Numbered from the stretch's first letter, positions 33,920 through 46,711 are shown. The stretch: DNA of 64,000 nucleotides from Schistosoma haematobium (GCF_000699445.3 NC_067197.1:29929809-29993808), one strand, 5' to 3'. Numbers and translations are program-made. The notes: a model not told the origin generated them from the sequence alone.

Positions 33920-34198
33920 TATGGTGAACGAGAACACCATTGGGAATAATCAAATGTATTTGAACACAAAATTACAGAATTACGTAGTGAAATCTGAGAA
34001 CCATACAATAAATATTTCATTTGCAAAATATTAATTATTCGTCTCAGACCTCATTGTTCCTTCATTTCCACATCAATCCTTCTCTGTTCTCATTCTCTTC
34101 GACTCGAACTTCCTAACCTTCTGTATCCAGTCATTCGACTTTCCAATGGTGATACATACTGTTTATATTTATCAACATTAGTAGTACATACTAAACTA
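33920..34198 (+). repeat. Family D repeat, copy 5
   Basis: Starts GGTGAACGAGAACACCATTG and ends GTGATACATACTGTTTAT then TTAGTAGTACATACTA. Non-coding. Confidence 0.65.
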
Positions 34199-34682
34199 GT
34201 ATAATATGTTTTTATGATAGTATAATATTTTTCATTTTTTTTAAATGTAAGAAAAATTAACATTAAAATTAAAAAAAAATATAACAAAGTATGGAACTCG
34301 AAATTTTTTAGGTAGTCACTTACTGACTCTTAAGTATTATCTTCAGTATTTATGAACTCATCAAAATTATTTTAACAGAACTAATCGGATCAAGTCAATG
34401 ATAAATTATAAAGTGTTATAGTGTTATAACTGTTATAGTGTCTTAGATACTCAGGGGGAGAGAGAGAGAGGAAGAGAGAAAAACAAAAAAGAAAATTAGA
34501 TGAAATTCACACGATAAAGAAAAAAGGAGGACATCATTCACGTGTTCGAAAAAAAAGTAAAAGACAAAAACTACAAACGAAGACCAACTTTTTTGTTTTA
34601 ATTTAAACAGCATGAACATTTTCTGTGTAATTAATTTGTTTTATTATATTTGACATATACATAATGAATAATTTTGACTTTA

Positions 34683-34723
<41 letters not shown>

Positions 34724-36061
34724 GCATGAGAACAATACAAGAATAAAACTAGAAATACAAAAATATACTACTCATTTTTCATAGAATTTCTCTCCACCCT
34801 ATTTTCTCATTTCTACTCAAAGACTTCATGACAAAATAATCTATGATATATAGATATATATAAATATGATGGAAAAAAACTTGAAATAATACTAATGATC
34901 ATTTCCTTTCTTTTTCTGGATGAATAAAAAAGCAAACAAAAAAAGAATAGAATTTAATATTAACAAGAGGAAAACAAAATCATCCAACCAAAGTGAATGT
35001 TAATTTTTCCAGAGAAATGAAACAGTTATAAAAAAAATGGTAAAAAATTGTTTGTTGTATGTTGGATGACGACAAGAACAACGACGACGAGGACGACGAC
35101 AACGAAGAAAGACCATAACAACAACTATCATTACTGAAAATGCAAATTATTTCTATATAAAGTTAAACAGAATAATTTTTTTCAAAAAAAAGATACTTCG
35201 AATAAACTAAAAATTACATTAAATGTAAAAATAAAGGAGACGGATTATTAAAATTATGCAAGAAAATAACAGTATTCATCCAATGATTAAGCCTTTTAAA
35301 TTTATAAAATTAAAAAATAAAAAGACATTACGAATAATGATCGTAGTTATATGTATATTTTTTGTTTTGTTTTAACTATGATTAAGTTGAAAGGAACCGG
35401 AAAAGGAAGACATTTTTATGACTATAATTCTTTGTAACAATTTATAAAGTATGATTATAAATTGACCTAATTTAAATCTAGTCGAAAGAGAGGAAAAAAC
35501 AAAATATGCAAAGATAGTAATATGAGCACAAAAAATGTGCTCATTTGTCATCTTAGTTGTTTGTTTTTTTTTCCACAACAACAAAAAACAGAAAGAAAAG
35601 AGATGAAATTGTCATTGTTTTCCTCTTATTTCATGTTAGTGATTTATAAGCAGTTACTGACTCCACTAGATGTAATCAAGATTTAATTATATCATTGGAT
35701 AGAAAATTGAGTGAATGGGTGGGTGTAAAGGTGTTTAAATGAGTTAAAATGTAAGTAAATGTGTTATCGAATAAGTTTACGTTTGATTGATTAGATGAGT
35801 GAGTTAATGACAGCAACAACATAAACAAATAACTGATGACAGCGAATTAGGATGAGAATTCGATGACAGTTGAAATTTATCATTTATGACAAGTTGACAA
35901 GAGATCCTTACTCTTGTCACAAAATTTAGAAGTTATAGACTTGATATTTTCTTGTGATTCGACCGTAGGCTATCAAGAAATTTCAACCTGTAAATAAACA
36001 CCTGTTCACTACATTATGATTCTCAATAGTTTTTTTAGTTGACATCATCTTGTGGTGAAAA
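34199..36061. other. AT-rich DNA with low-complexity tracts
   Basis: Contains a GA-rich tract (about 34454-34490), an (AT)n tract (about 34686-34720) and a GAC/AAC-rich tract (about 35066-35110). The short frame at 35372-35584 is judged incidental. No gene was seen. Confidence 0.5.
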
Positions 36062-36480
36062 TTACTTTTATTATAGGCGGAGATAGATGGTGTTTTGCAT
36101 AAGAATCCAGGATACGCGCTTTGTCCTATTTTGGACTCGTCAGCTGGATATAGATGCATCCCAGAGTAAATGTTTACTCCGAGACTCAAACCCAGTGCTG
36201 CTCATCTAAAACACCAACATGTTAACCGCTTAACTACTGAGTCTAGACAGCTATTAGCTTGTGCAACGGGGTGAATTTTAATTCGTTTTTACATGGATTG
36301 TTTGAATCTTCCCATTGATGTTTAGGACTACATTCGATCCGTCACTTGTGACTTAAAACAATATCGAAGCAATCCACGCAGTATGTATATATGCCAATAA
36401 GATACGGATCAATTACAATCATAAACATCAATGAGAAGATTCAAACAACTAATGCGAAAATTGGTGAAAATCACTTTCGA
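36062..36480 (-). repeat. Family B SINE-like element, minus, with fold-back module
   Basis: On the minus strand the order is fold-back module (about 36455-36285), linker (ATTAAAATTCACCCCGTTGC), tRNA-like part (AGTAGTTAAGCGGTTAAC, TGGGTTTGAGTCTCGGAG) and hammerhead (CTGACGAGTCC at about 36137, then AGGACAAAGCGCG). The CUGANGA core is intact, but GACGAAAC has become GACAAAGC and the cleavage triplet is disrupted, so it should not cleave. Confidence 0.68.
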
Positions 36481-38324
36481 TCTTACACATGACAATTAAA
36501 ATTTTTTTATTAATGTCTGTCTAATTATCTACACAGACAAATTTACATAAACATATAGCAACAAATAATAACAATTATATCTTATTATGTCAAAGTGTTT
36601 GTATTTCAATAGTTTCACTTATGATTATCACAAAATGTGTAGTTTTCATGTATAAACTAATCATTTTCCTAATTTGTATTCCTTTGTTTATTTGATAAAA
36701 TGTAAATGATCAAATTAATAACTAGATATAGAGAATAAAAAGGTGACAGTATATGAAACAATCTTCAATAAAGAAATTACATTAATTGTGTAATATTTTT
36801 ATTCGTTACTCCATATATATATATATATATATTCCAATTTCACCTTGCTTTCCTTCCTCTTCTCTTCATTTCAATCTTCATTTCAATAACCATTCCAATT
36901 TCAATTGCTGCTACATACTACTTATGTCTTTTCACATCATAGTACTTGTCAAGTAATATATATATATATAGTTGTCAACCGTTCGCTGTATTCCTTAGTT
37001 ATAAAAAGGACAGAAAAAATACTAAAACAATAAAACTTGCAAAATAATCTCGAAATGTATGAAAAAAAGCATGTTTAAAAAAAACCCTGAAACAAAGATT
37101 ATCGATCATTGGGTTAAATCTAATAATAGGATTAACTACTTACTTGCACGAATAACTTGACTATTTTTTTCAGAATATTCTGTCAGATTAATCACAATTT
37201 CTAAGCTCTTGATTGTACACAGAATGCAACTAATTCTTTTAATCCGCTAGTAATGATAATAATCATAATAATGTTGATATTATAATTGAACGCAGTAAAA
37301 TGATATCCTTCTCTAGTTTGATAATAAGGTATTACAAAACTAAATAATAATAGATATAAAACTACTAATCACAGATTTTCATTTTCACTTGCATAATTAA
37401 TCCATAATACACTTTCTTATAGTTTGTTAGTAGCCATTATTATCTAATCTTTATTGTTCATCAATTCGCAATATAATTCTTATTCAAAGTTAACTGAAAT
37501 CTCAGTGTATTTTACTTGATGTGAGCGAGTTAAAAAGCATCGAAAAGAAGGCAGTAAGTTATTAGTAAAAGAATATTATGTTATCCAACCAAACTAAACT
37601 TCTGCCATCTATAGCCACTTTTAAGTTCACTACCCCTAGGGTATTTACATTGTGGTTGATGAACTATTATACTATTCAAGCAACTTTTATCAGAGGTAGG
37701 GAATATACAACACGGCCTTGGTTACTACTATGTGATTAATTAGTAATCATATATCAGTTCTAAAATAAGTCAGTTGGAGCTTGTATAACTAAACGGGAAC
37801 GTCTCTGTCTTTGATACTATGTGAGCGTTGTTCAAAATGCACAGAAGAAATACGCTCCCTCAACAATTCAAACATACTTCACTACCAAGTCTCTACAAAT
37901 GTTTGTCTAAGGTTCCAAATGATTGTCTTCAACTACCCGACATCGAATTGAATAAATGATCGTAATAGGTGAGCCATTTTCGAATTATTTGTAGATAGGA
38001 CATTTAATGTGCCTCACTCATAACAGCATGTTTTGTCTTTGTTAGATGGTAGTAACAAAATAAACGAAGTATAAGTTAGGGATCACTCTAGTTTCAATAC
38101 ATAACGACGATGCTTGACTCAAAAAATTGTGGCAAAGTAAAATAACAAAATTTATTTCAATGAACTATCTGAATAACCATAAGACATTCACATTGATTGA
38201 GCGCGAACCTTATGAATGTTTATTTTGATGGAATACTTGCTAGTAAATAATGGATTAATTAATACAATCTTGACACTAAAACAACCTATGTATCTGTCGA
38301 ACTATTAATAGAGATCAGTAGGAT
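36481..38324. other. AT-rich DNA with a partial family D copy
   Basis: A partial plus-strand family D end lies at about 36830-36955 (TTCTCTTCATTTCAATCTTC, TGCTACATACTACTTATG), flanked by (AT)n tracts. The 37500-38100 part is slightly less AT-rich, but no domain or exon could be read. Confidence 0.5.
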
Positions 38325-38606
38325 TGTAGTGGATGAAAACTAAGCAAACCAAATCACTGCTATGCAAAATTACACAGTGGATTTGTAAAATACGAAAATC
38401 ATACACCGAATACATCACTTGCATATCTTTCTTGAGTTGTTCTCTACATACTCCATCTTTCTTTCAATCCTGTCGTTATTCCAGTTTCCCTCAGTTCTCC
38501 TTCCTCTTCTCTTCATTTCAATCTTCTGTCAATAAGCATTCCACTTTCAATTGCTGCTACATACTACTTATATCTTTTCGCATCAGTAGCTCACATCATA
38601 GTACTT
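38325..38606 (+). repeat. Family D repeat, copy 6
   Basis: The end is the typical GCTACATACTACTTATAT then CATCAGTAGCTCACA. The 95-residue frame across it is repeat-derived and not a gene. Confidence 0.6.
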
Positions 38607-38669
38607 GTCAAGTAAATTAGTGTTTATTGATGATTATATTTATTTACGATGAGCTAAGTTAAATTTATT

Positions 38670-38905
38670 TCTAGTTAATATTTTTATCATGGATCGACTG
38701 AAGTTAAACATTACCACCACTGGATGCCGGCTACGTGGTCTAGGGGTTCAGTGTCCCCGTCCTAGACAGAAGGTTTTGGGTTCCAGTCCCGCAATGGGGG
38801 ATCGTGGATGGGCACTGCTGAGAAGTTCCATACTAGGACGGAACGATCATCCAGTGCCTCCAGGTTTTCAATGATGGTCTTGTTTACATGGACTCATGTA
38901 TCTTT
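38670..38905 (+). repeat. Smα-like SINE, 5'-truncated, plus strand
   Basis: It begins within the body (GGATCGACTGAAGTTAAACA) and has a worn tRNA-like part (GGTCTAGGGGTTCAGTG, GGGTTCCAGTCCC). The hammerhead region reads CTGAGAAGTTCC then GGACGGAACG. Both core boxes carry a substitution. Confidence 0.7.
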
Positions 38906-39320
38906 TGGATGTTTACAAGTTAAGTGATTATAAAACCAGGAATCCTCATGTTAAATAATACAGACTGTAATCAATAAATCACAATAGAATCAATTTATTA
39001 TGACTAAAAAGTACACTATTTGATATTTACTTCGAAACATACATCTTCAAGTTGGTGGACATTTTTTCTTCTTTCTTTTTTCTAAAGAAAAATAGGAAAA
39101 TATTTATCACAATGTTTACAAATATGAACTAAATGGTTATGTTTAAACCTTTTCTCATCACTTTACTGTTCATTTTAGTTAATTCCCTTATCTTTTTCAA
39201 GTACTCTTAATAGAAATGTAATCACATAACTACTCATCTAGAATTGAAATTCTATTGAAATATACTTCAATGACCCAATTTATAAATGTGGATTATTTCT
39301 TCTAGACAATAGTTACACTA
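38906..39320. other. AT-rich spacer
   Basis: Nothing was recognised. Confidence 0.5.
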
Positions 39321-39321
39321 A

Positions 39322-39468
39322 TTCACTTGGTATTGTTTGGTTTGTATCTTCCCATTGAAGTTTAAGACTGCAAATGATCAGTCTGTATGCACATATGCCA
39401 ATAACAGACTGATCAATTGCAGTCTTAAACATCAATGGGAAGATACAAGCCAAAAAATACCAAGTGAA
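39322..39468. repeat. Long hairpin, 65-bp arms, 17-nt loop
   Basis: Left arm 39322-39386 and right arm 39404-39468 are complementary, with about four mismatches. The inner 43 bp start GTATCTTCCCATTGAAG. Single, worn arms of the same module occur in the other family B copies at about 12.05, 12.85, 36.3-36.45, 56.55 and 63.2 kb. Confidence 0.8.
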
Positions 39469-39597
39469 CTAAAATTCACCCCAATGCACAAGCAAGTTGC
39501 TATCAGGACTCAGTAGCTGAGTGGATAACACGATGACGTTTGAAGCGATGGTACTGGGTTCGATTCTCAGAGTGAACATCAACTCTGAGATGCAGGT

Positions 39598-39650
39598 ACA
39601 TCCAGCTGACGAGTCCCGAATAGGACGAAACGCGCGTCATGGATTCCACT
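39598..39650 (+). ncRNA. Hammerhead ribozyme motif, type I
   Basis: The core CTGACGA (39606-39612) fits CUGANGA. Stem II is GTCC...GGAC with a short loop, then GAAA (39627-39630). A very short stem III (ACG/CGT) leads to the cleavage triplet GTC ending at 39638. Stem I pairs ATCCA before the core with TGGAT after the cut. The first stem I pair is mismatched (A opposite G), which could slow cleavage. All invariant core bases are present. With so short a stem III, such motifs often work best as dimers. Confidence 0.75.
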
Positions 39651-39670
39651 GCTAGCCGCTATCAATCATT

Positions 39671-42156
39671 GCTTACAAAAATATTTACACTAATCAATCA
39701 TTATAAAACAGATAGAATTATGTGAATTACTAACTTACTTGAACAATTTATCAACTGTATTATCATACAGTTCAGTTTTAATTAGTTCGAAGGTACCATG
39801 ATATCGTATTATTTTAATTTTTTTGTCGTATTATTTATTCATTCGTTGTTTAATAGTGAATGATTCATGTACAGCATAAGTTTTATATCAGTTTACTTAT
39901 GATTTATTCACTTCATTATTGAATTAAATCAGGTTTCAATTTTAGGACAAGATACCAATTTTCTCATGATCTCAATTGTGTAAAAATGGATAAGCAATTA
40001 CAATTATGCATTTCCTTTTATTAAATTACTAATAATTAATCAACAGTATGTAGAAGTTTGAAGTGTTTAGTCATGTGAATAATAATAATAACAAGAAGAA
40101 GAAGGGGAAAGTATAACACCTAATGATGAGAGAACTTAGTCCAGATATTTTCAGTTTAAAGGATATGAGTGAAAAGTGTTAACATAATGAAAACGTTTTA
40201 AGTCGGATGGTCAAAAACAATCATAAGAAAGCCCTAGCTTTAGCTTTCATGCAGTATAGTGTTATCACGATCATATTTTCCATATAAATGGAATCCATCT
40301 TACTCAATAATACAGTCGCCATCAATGAGAAATTCGCGTTTTGAAGTTACAACTAATACACATCAATCGGTGAAAACTAGTGTAAAACCAAAGTTCAGTC
40401 CCTCCTAACTATATTAGTAGATCACCTAATATGAAACAATTCACCAGGATCCAAAGTAATTATAACTACCGGACAAACTTCAACCTGCCTAATAGCATTC
40501 AGTTAGCCAGAAGGATTAAACAATATGACATTAGTTATTACAAAGTGGTCAGTCAGAATTAGGTTAAAAGTTTAAAGTTAACCAACAGAAGTATGGCTTG
40601 TTGATACACATTAGTAAGATGTGTCAACAAACTTGAGCTTCTGAGATTGATATTCGTATTGTTCACTGTAGCAGTTGAATGTGTCACTGTTACCGTATTC
40701 AGCCGTATCATACGTAAAAATCTGTAAAAACATTCCTTTCCCTTCTAATTCCGTTACGTATATACACTCTGAAAATAAAAAGTAACTCTAAGTGAAGTCA
40801 TTCATAACCAGTTTTCAATAGTATCAAGGAATTTAAGAAAAAAATTCATGACATGTTTAGAATTCCTCAATCTTTCAAATGAGAAATATAAAATAAATTA
40901 ATCATGTGTCGATAACCGAAAAGTATCTAATACTGTTTAAATAAAATGAAATAGACACTGTAGAAGGTCAGTGAGTTCCAGGTTTTATAAAATAAACTTT
41001 GGATACGGGTGGGAAAATGTGTTGTATCTTGGACTATGTTGCTCAATCTTTACTTATACAACTAAAACAATCAATATATCGTTGAAAATTAACTAGATAG
41101 TTCTAGAAGTTTCATCGTCACTACTTTCATTATTTTAAAAAAATATATGATAAATTTGTTTTAGAAAAATAAACAGGTAACACGAAAATCGTTCCTAACT
41201 ATTTAACATGTTTTGTCAAACACTATCCCATCACATTATAAATAAACTAGTCAAACAGATTTATTCACTGGTCAAGTTAAAAATCAATCATTTTCATTTA
41301 AGAATGTTACGTATAACAAGTAAACATATTATTAAACTACTTGGAATATTTAGTAAAAAATACCTTTATCATACTACTAACTGAATTGACATAAGTCTTG
41401 GAACAATCTATTGGTTAATTCAATAGGTAGTTCCTTACGGTTCTGTCGTTTATACCTGATATGATGCAGAAAATGTATGGCTTCGTACAAATATTTCTAA
41501 AGTTTTGTATTTTCAGAGCATGATGATTTGATTGTAGAAATGCTAGTGTCTTTCTGAATGACATCATTAGCTCTTCAAAAAGGTATGAAAGTTTTTGAAA
41601 CTTCGTCTAACATCAAAAACAATTGTAGCTTTTTCTCTCCACATATAAAGATAAATTTTAACGATGTAATCATAAATATTAAGAAAAAATAGTGATCCGT
41701 TCAAGTGTTATCAAAATATGTGCTCAATATAGCTAGGTGCATACTTTGTCGTCCAAATGTATTAAGATATAACTCTGATTGTAACCACGATTGAAGCTGA
41801 ATTTAAACTAGTGACAATGTGATTACTAGAAATCATTGTCATTAAAAGGATAGTACTGCACAAAGTGTTGACTTTTATTACCCATCTTAAAATAATAATA
41901 ATGACCCATTATATCACTTTTAAAATCACTAGTTTTATTGGATATCATGTTTAATGAGTGCACAAAGTAGAAGCGTGAGAAATTGTTCATCAATGTGTGG
42001 GCGGATGCTAATAGTAAGTGTAAACAACAGTTGCTTTAATGTCATTCAGAACTTTTTCACCATTTCTTTTGTAAACTACATCTACCAGTCTTGTGAATAT
42101 TAGGGAGAAGTGCTTAATATATATAGAACAAAAGTAATATGGTTCCATTTATTAAT
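39671..42156. other. AT-rich non-coding DNA upstream of the cadherin
   Basis: No gene was recognised. A short GAA/AAG-rich stretch lies near 40080-40110. Upstream untranslated exons of the cadherin could lie here, but none can be identified by sequence. Confidence 0.45.
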
Positions 42157-42710
42157 TAGTCAGTCAGCTACAACATAGGACCAGGCACATATATGCATCG
42201 GTCCAAGTTGCCATACTTCATTAGCACAGCAAGATAAACACCAGATTCATAGAAGTAGTTAATTCAATGGTGGTAATATATAAAAGAAAGATTACATATA
42301 AGGATATAGTGCAGGAAGAAAGAATTAGTTTTTAGAAAGAAAGATATGAAGTGATTTTAATCTCTTAGTTTAAGGGAAGACAGAAAGTGTATACACCTAC
42401 GCCAGTGTGATCAATTCTAAGCCATGTCACCAAGAGTCTCCAACCATTGATTACGATAGTTGCGTGGACCCTAACCAAGTAGTCTGCATCTACCAACATG
42501 GCTAAGAATAGGAGTTAGTGACTTCAAGGACTGATGCCATGTTTTGGTTTGGCCGCCCCTAACTTTCTTCCAACCATCCCCAACACTAGTCAGTATTGCG
42601 CGTCGTGGTAATTGGTGTTCGGGGATATGCAACACGTGGCCCAACTATCTCAGTCGATGAAGATTAACAACCTCATCAACTGATTTACCATCATTCCCTA
42701 ACCTCACTAT
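42157..42710 (-). mobile_element. SR2-like RTE retrotransposon, 3' end
   Basis: On the minus strand the last part of a reverse-transcriptase protein can be read with a few stops: LGHVLHIPEHQLPRRAILTS, then GDGWKKVRGGQTKTWHQSLK, then ILSHVGRCRLLG and NQWLETLGDMA. These are the C-terminal blocks of SR2-type RTE elements of schistosomes. A 3' untranslated part follows down to a GACTGACT-type end at about 42157. It is a different RTE family from the 13.3-kb element. A second 3' end of this family lies at 54779-55012. Confidence 0.75.
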
Positions 42711-42937
42711 TACTTACACTGTGATCCCACTGATAAAAACATTTCAGTAGAAATTCACTTTAAATATCATAGCTTATTAGACTAAACTTAGACTAAACTT
42801 ATTAGACTTAACTAGAACTAAAAATCTGTAATGATTTCTCTTTTATAGAAATAACATTACGGTAAACATTAAGTGAAATGTGCTAATTTATATCTTCATT
42901 GATTATATCTTATTTTTCCAAGACTTATTTCAAATAG

Positions 42938-42938
<1 letters not shown>

Positions 42939-42981
<43 letters not shown>
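42939..42981. repeat. (TTA)n microsatellite
   Basis: About 14 units of TTA lie about 110 bases upstream of the cadherin start codon. Such a tract could vary in length between individuals and is close to the likely 5' untranslated region. Confidence 0.85.
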
Positions 42982-42984
<3 letters not shown>

Positions 42985-43093
42985 TATAGATGTGTAAACA
43001 ATCAACAGTGACTTCAAAAACAAACGAAATTTGAGTTATATGCATCGATGTAGAATGTTTATTTAGTCGTTCTTCGGATTTGTTAAATAAAAT

Positions 43094-45460
43094 ATGCCCA
43101 AATTTCCATTACAAGACAGTTTCTGCGTACATCTTCTCCTTGTAATTATTTGGGGCAATGTCGAAATGCAAACTACTGAAAATACAACGTCGAATCGTTT
43201 GAGCAGATCAACATCATCCATGATTAACTTCAGTGGTCTACCAATAACACGATTATATGTAAGTATACCAGAAGAATTAACACCTGGCAGCCTTGTTCTA
43301 GATTTGAATAGACATCCCAAAATAAGTAGTTTTTTAACTGATCAGAATGCTCTTGTAATGTATAACAGTGGTTCATATCGATATAGATTGTTGAATGCAT
43401 TTGATAGTTATTTATTTCGTGTAGGATCAAAAACTGGTAAAGTGACTGTTGCTACTCGACTAGATCGAGAAGCATTATGTTCAAGTTTAAAAGCTCAATT
43501 CTGCTGTAATACAAGGTCTGGTAGTATACCACCTCTAATTTCAAGTGAATCTGACTGGAAACTTAGATCACCAGAAAATAATCCAAGTCAGCAATGTTAT
43601 TTAGTTGTACACATCAGTTTACAGCCTGACAGTGAAACGAATCAAAATAATGACATTTTTGTCAATTCGCATCAACAAGATAAAACCAATCGAGCAGCTT
43701 TAATTTACCTCTACATACATTTAGAAGATATCAATGATCATACACCACAGTTTCCATCACATTCGATTGATTTAAATGTTATGGAGGATACACCAGTTGG
43801 AAGTGTTCTACACTATTTTAGAATATCTGATCCTGATATTGGTTCAAATTCTTTGGAATCAATTAATTTAACTGTTATTCCGTTACCAAATTTATCATCT
43901 GATCAGTCAACAAAATTACAACAAACAAATTTTTTAATACCTGACTTATTAAGTAAACCATTTGAAGTGATACTGACTAGAGAAGGTGCAACATTCAGTT
44001 TAAAAAATCAATTAGATCGCGAAATTGTCCCAGATTATGACGTTACTTTGATTGCTTTAGATGGAAACAAACAAAATCCACGTTCAAGTCAAATTGGTTT
44101 CCGTGTACATGTAGCGGACGTGAATGATAATTCACCTAGGTGGTTGAAACAAAAACCGTTAAATGATGTACAAACTTTAAACTATGAACAAGAAATTAAT
44201 TTAGAAATAGAAAATGACTATCCGAGATTTCTTGTATCTGTACCAGAAAACACTCAGATAGGTGCTCTGATTTTCTGGCTTCAAGCACGTGATGCTGATA
44301 CAGGTGAAAATGCACGCCTTCAATATTTAATTGATACAAGTGCACCTGGTGGATTGGTCGGAGCAGATTATTTATCAGTTCAACCAAATACTGGTGAAGT
44401 AAGATTGAGAACTCAACTAGATTATGAAACAATTTCTATGCAAATAAATGGTCCAGAAATTGATATCCCAGTAATGGTACACGATAATCCACGAAATGGT
44501 CGTCAGCTTTCAGCTAGAGCGATGCTTGTAATTAGAGTTTTGGATGTAAACGATGTGCCTCCTACCATTATTGCGACTCCTCTAGCTCCAATATTATCCA
44601 GTGGAGGCTTTTTCCCTAACTTGATTGAAAATAGTCATGTGACATCTGTTTTTGGAATATGGGAAAATCAACTACCTGGTCAACCAGTCGCCAGTATTCA
44701 TGTTAGCGATCCTGATACTGGTGACGGTGGAGTTGTAGCCTGCACAATTACCAATGAATACTTTCGCTTGGTAACAGAACCATCAACATCAAGGTTGCCT
44801 TATGAAAACGTATATGATTCTACCAGTCCAGATACAATGAAACCTGGCTTTAATGTACCAAATGTAATAGAAGCTTTATCTGGATCTGCTACATATCAGC
44901 TCATCTCTGCACAACGCTTAGACAGAGAGACTACTGCTCGACATCAAGTTCTACTGACTTGTCGAGATCATGATACAGTAAAACCACTAGTATTTACATA
45001 TCGACTAGACATTGAAGTAATGGACGAGAATGACAACCCACCAGTTATAGCATCCGATAAACTTCTATTAACGTGTCCAGAAAATGCATCACCTGGAAGA
45101 GTTATTGGTCGATTAAATGTTACAGACGCCGATATAGGTGAAAATGCGCGGTTACGCTTTTGGATTGATGAAGCTGATGTAAATTGGATTAGTATACAGT
45201 CTAATACTGGTGAAATTCGAGTTAATACTGTATTTGACAGAGAATTGGAGCCTGAACGTACATTCACTGTTTATGTATCCGATTCAGGTGTGAATGCACA
45301 TACAGCTTCAGCTGAAATCAAAATTCAAATTTTAGATGAAAATGACCACACACCACATTTTACAGATTTGTACTTTTTCTCTATACCAGAAAATAGTCCA
45401 CCTGATACAGAAGTTGGTCAAATTCATGCTGTAGATGAGGATATTGGAGATAATGGAAAG
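43094..45460 (+). CDS. Protocadherin-like cadherin, exon 1 (signal peptide, EC1-EC6 start)
   Basis: First coding exon of a membrane adhesion receptor of the cadherin superfamily. The ATG at 43094 has an in-frame stop two codons upstream. A short hydrophobic core (residues 12-20) may be the signal peptide. Five complete cadherin repeats end with calcium-binding boxes LEDINDHTPQF (210-220), VADVNDNSPRW (340-350), VLDVNDVPP (482-490), VMDENDNPPV (642-651) and ILDENDHTPHF (746-756). LDRE motifs (EC1, 2, 4), FDRE (EC5), SIPEN/PEN motifs and DAD/DPD motifs complete the calcium sites. EC1 carries an unusual insert with a CC pair and two more cysteines (about 126-170). The exon ends in EC6 at DIGDNGK, codon boundary, before the donor GTAAGATAA. 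Continuing past it gives only two codons and a stop. Nothing links it to a named gene. Confidence 0.92.
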
Positions 45461-46406
45461 GTAAGATAACAATCATAATTACATTTTACCAATTCAATTT
45501 ATTTGAAGTTAATCTCTATCAATGTATAATATTAACTAAGAAATCATTTATAACTCAGAAAGATGTTATAGCTGTTACGTACCAGTTGGGATATTCTCGA
45601 TAGGATACAAAAAATGTATAATACTCCATAGTTTTCAGTTATTCTCTAACCAATAGTAGTTTGAGGTTAAATGATTTCCTTCATACTGAACAAGACTTGC
45701 AAGAAACCACCAAAAATGAATAAGTTGATGAATATTTTGATGATAAATTTTAGAAATATATCACCGTTTATAACTGAACAAACGGGAAGTTGTAAGATAT
45801 ACTTTTATCTGTTATTATAAATATAAGATGAAAGTTGAACAAACATCAGTATTGAATTACAATAATTTTTATAGATAACTGTAGTCATGGATTTACAACA
45901 GATGGATTACCAATGAGAACCAGGAAGTGTTGGTTATTCATTTCGTTTGAGTTTACAATTTCATGATAGCTCATACTTGTATCTTCACATAACATCAAAA
46001 CCAAGCTTCCATAAAGTTTCAATAATACGATAAATTTATTTAGGTTCTGTCAATCAAAACCCAACGACTCATATTTCTTACATCATACAGTTACCAATAT
46101 AATTTAACAATAAATTAATATCATCCGTAATGATTATCTGATGACTAGTTTTCGATGGATCTTCTACAGATATCCATCGTCCATGAAAGCCATTTCCAAA
46201 TGTATTCAACTTTACACATCATTCAACTATAATAACTCATTATAATGAAACTTTTAGTAAAGCTTAAAACTTCATTAAAAAGAATAAAAGAAGAGAATAA
46301 CACTTAGGTAAATACGAAGCATCAATTTACCATACTTATTCATTCTTATTTCTAATTCCTTTTCGTCATTTTTTTTCTTTACTTTTGGATTATGTAATAA
46401 AAATTA

Positions 46407-46711
46407 CTTACTTACTTTACTTACGCCTGTTACTCCTAATGGAGCATAGGCCATCGACCAGCATTCTCCAACCCACTCTGTCCTAGGCCTTCTTTTCTAA
46501 TCCCATCAAATTCTTGTTCATTTTACTCATGTCTATTTCCATTTCCCGGAGTAATGTGTTCTTTGGTCTTCCTCTTTTCTTTTGGACTTGAGGATTCCAT
46601 GTGAGGGCTTGTCATGTGATGCAGTTGGGTGCTTTCCTCAATGTGTGTCCTATCCACTTCCAGCGCTTCTTCCTCCACTGGGATCTGGTTTGTTCTCTCC
46701 CACAGTAGGTG
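46407..46711 (-). mobile_element. RTE fragment, 3' end, same family as 13.3 kb
   Basis: Starting at a worn (TTAC)n tail, the sequence CGCCTGTTACTCCTAATGGA ... GGGATCTGGTTTGTTCTCTC follows 13322-13612 closely, with a deletion of about 10 bp. It stops abruptly at about 46711, where Smα sequence begins. It is a 5'-truncated, dead copy. Confidence 0.8.

Larger units (their letters stand above)
39321..39670 (+). repeat. Family B SINE-like element with the best hammerhead copy
   Basis: In order: a 65-bp-arm hairpin (39322-39468), the linker ACTAAAATTCACCCC, a tRNA-like part (CTCAGTAGCTGAGTGGATAA, then TGGGTTCGATTCTC; 39504-39580), a hammerhead (39598-39650) and the end CCACTGCTAGCCGC. The A and B boxes suggest RNA polymerase III transcription. 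The layout (tRNA-like start, then a self-cleaving motif) parallels Smα, but the sequence is different. Confidence 0.72.

Noticed and set aside
38333..38620. 95-residue plus-strand open frame
   Set aside because: It lies inside a family D repeat copy, is rich in Ser and Phe from CT-rich DNA, and has no counterpart in other copies.
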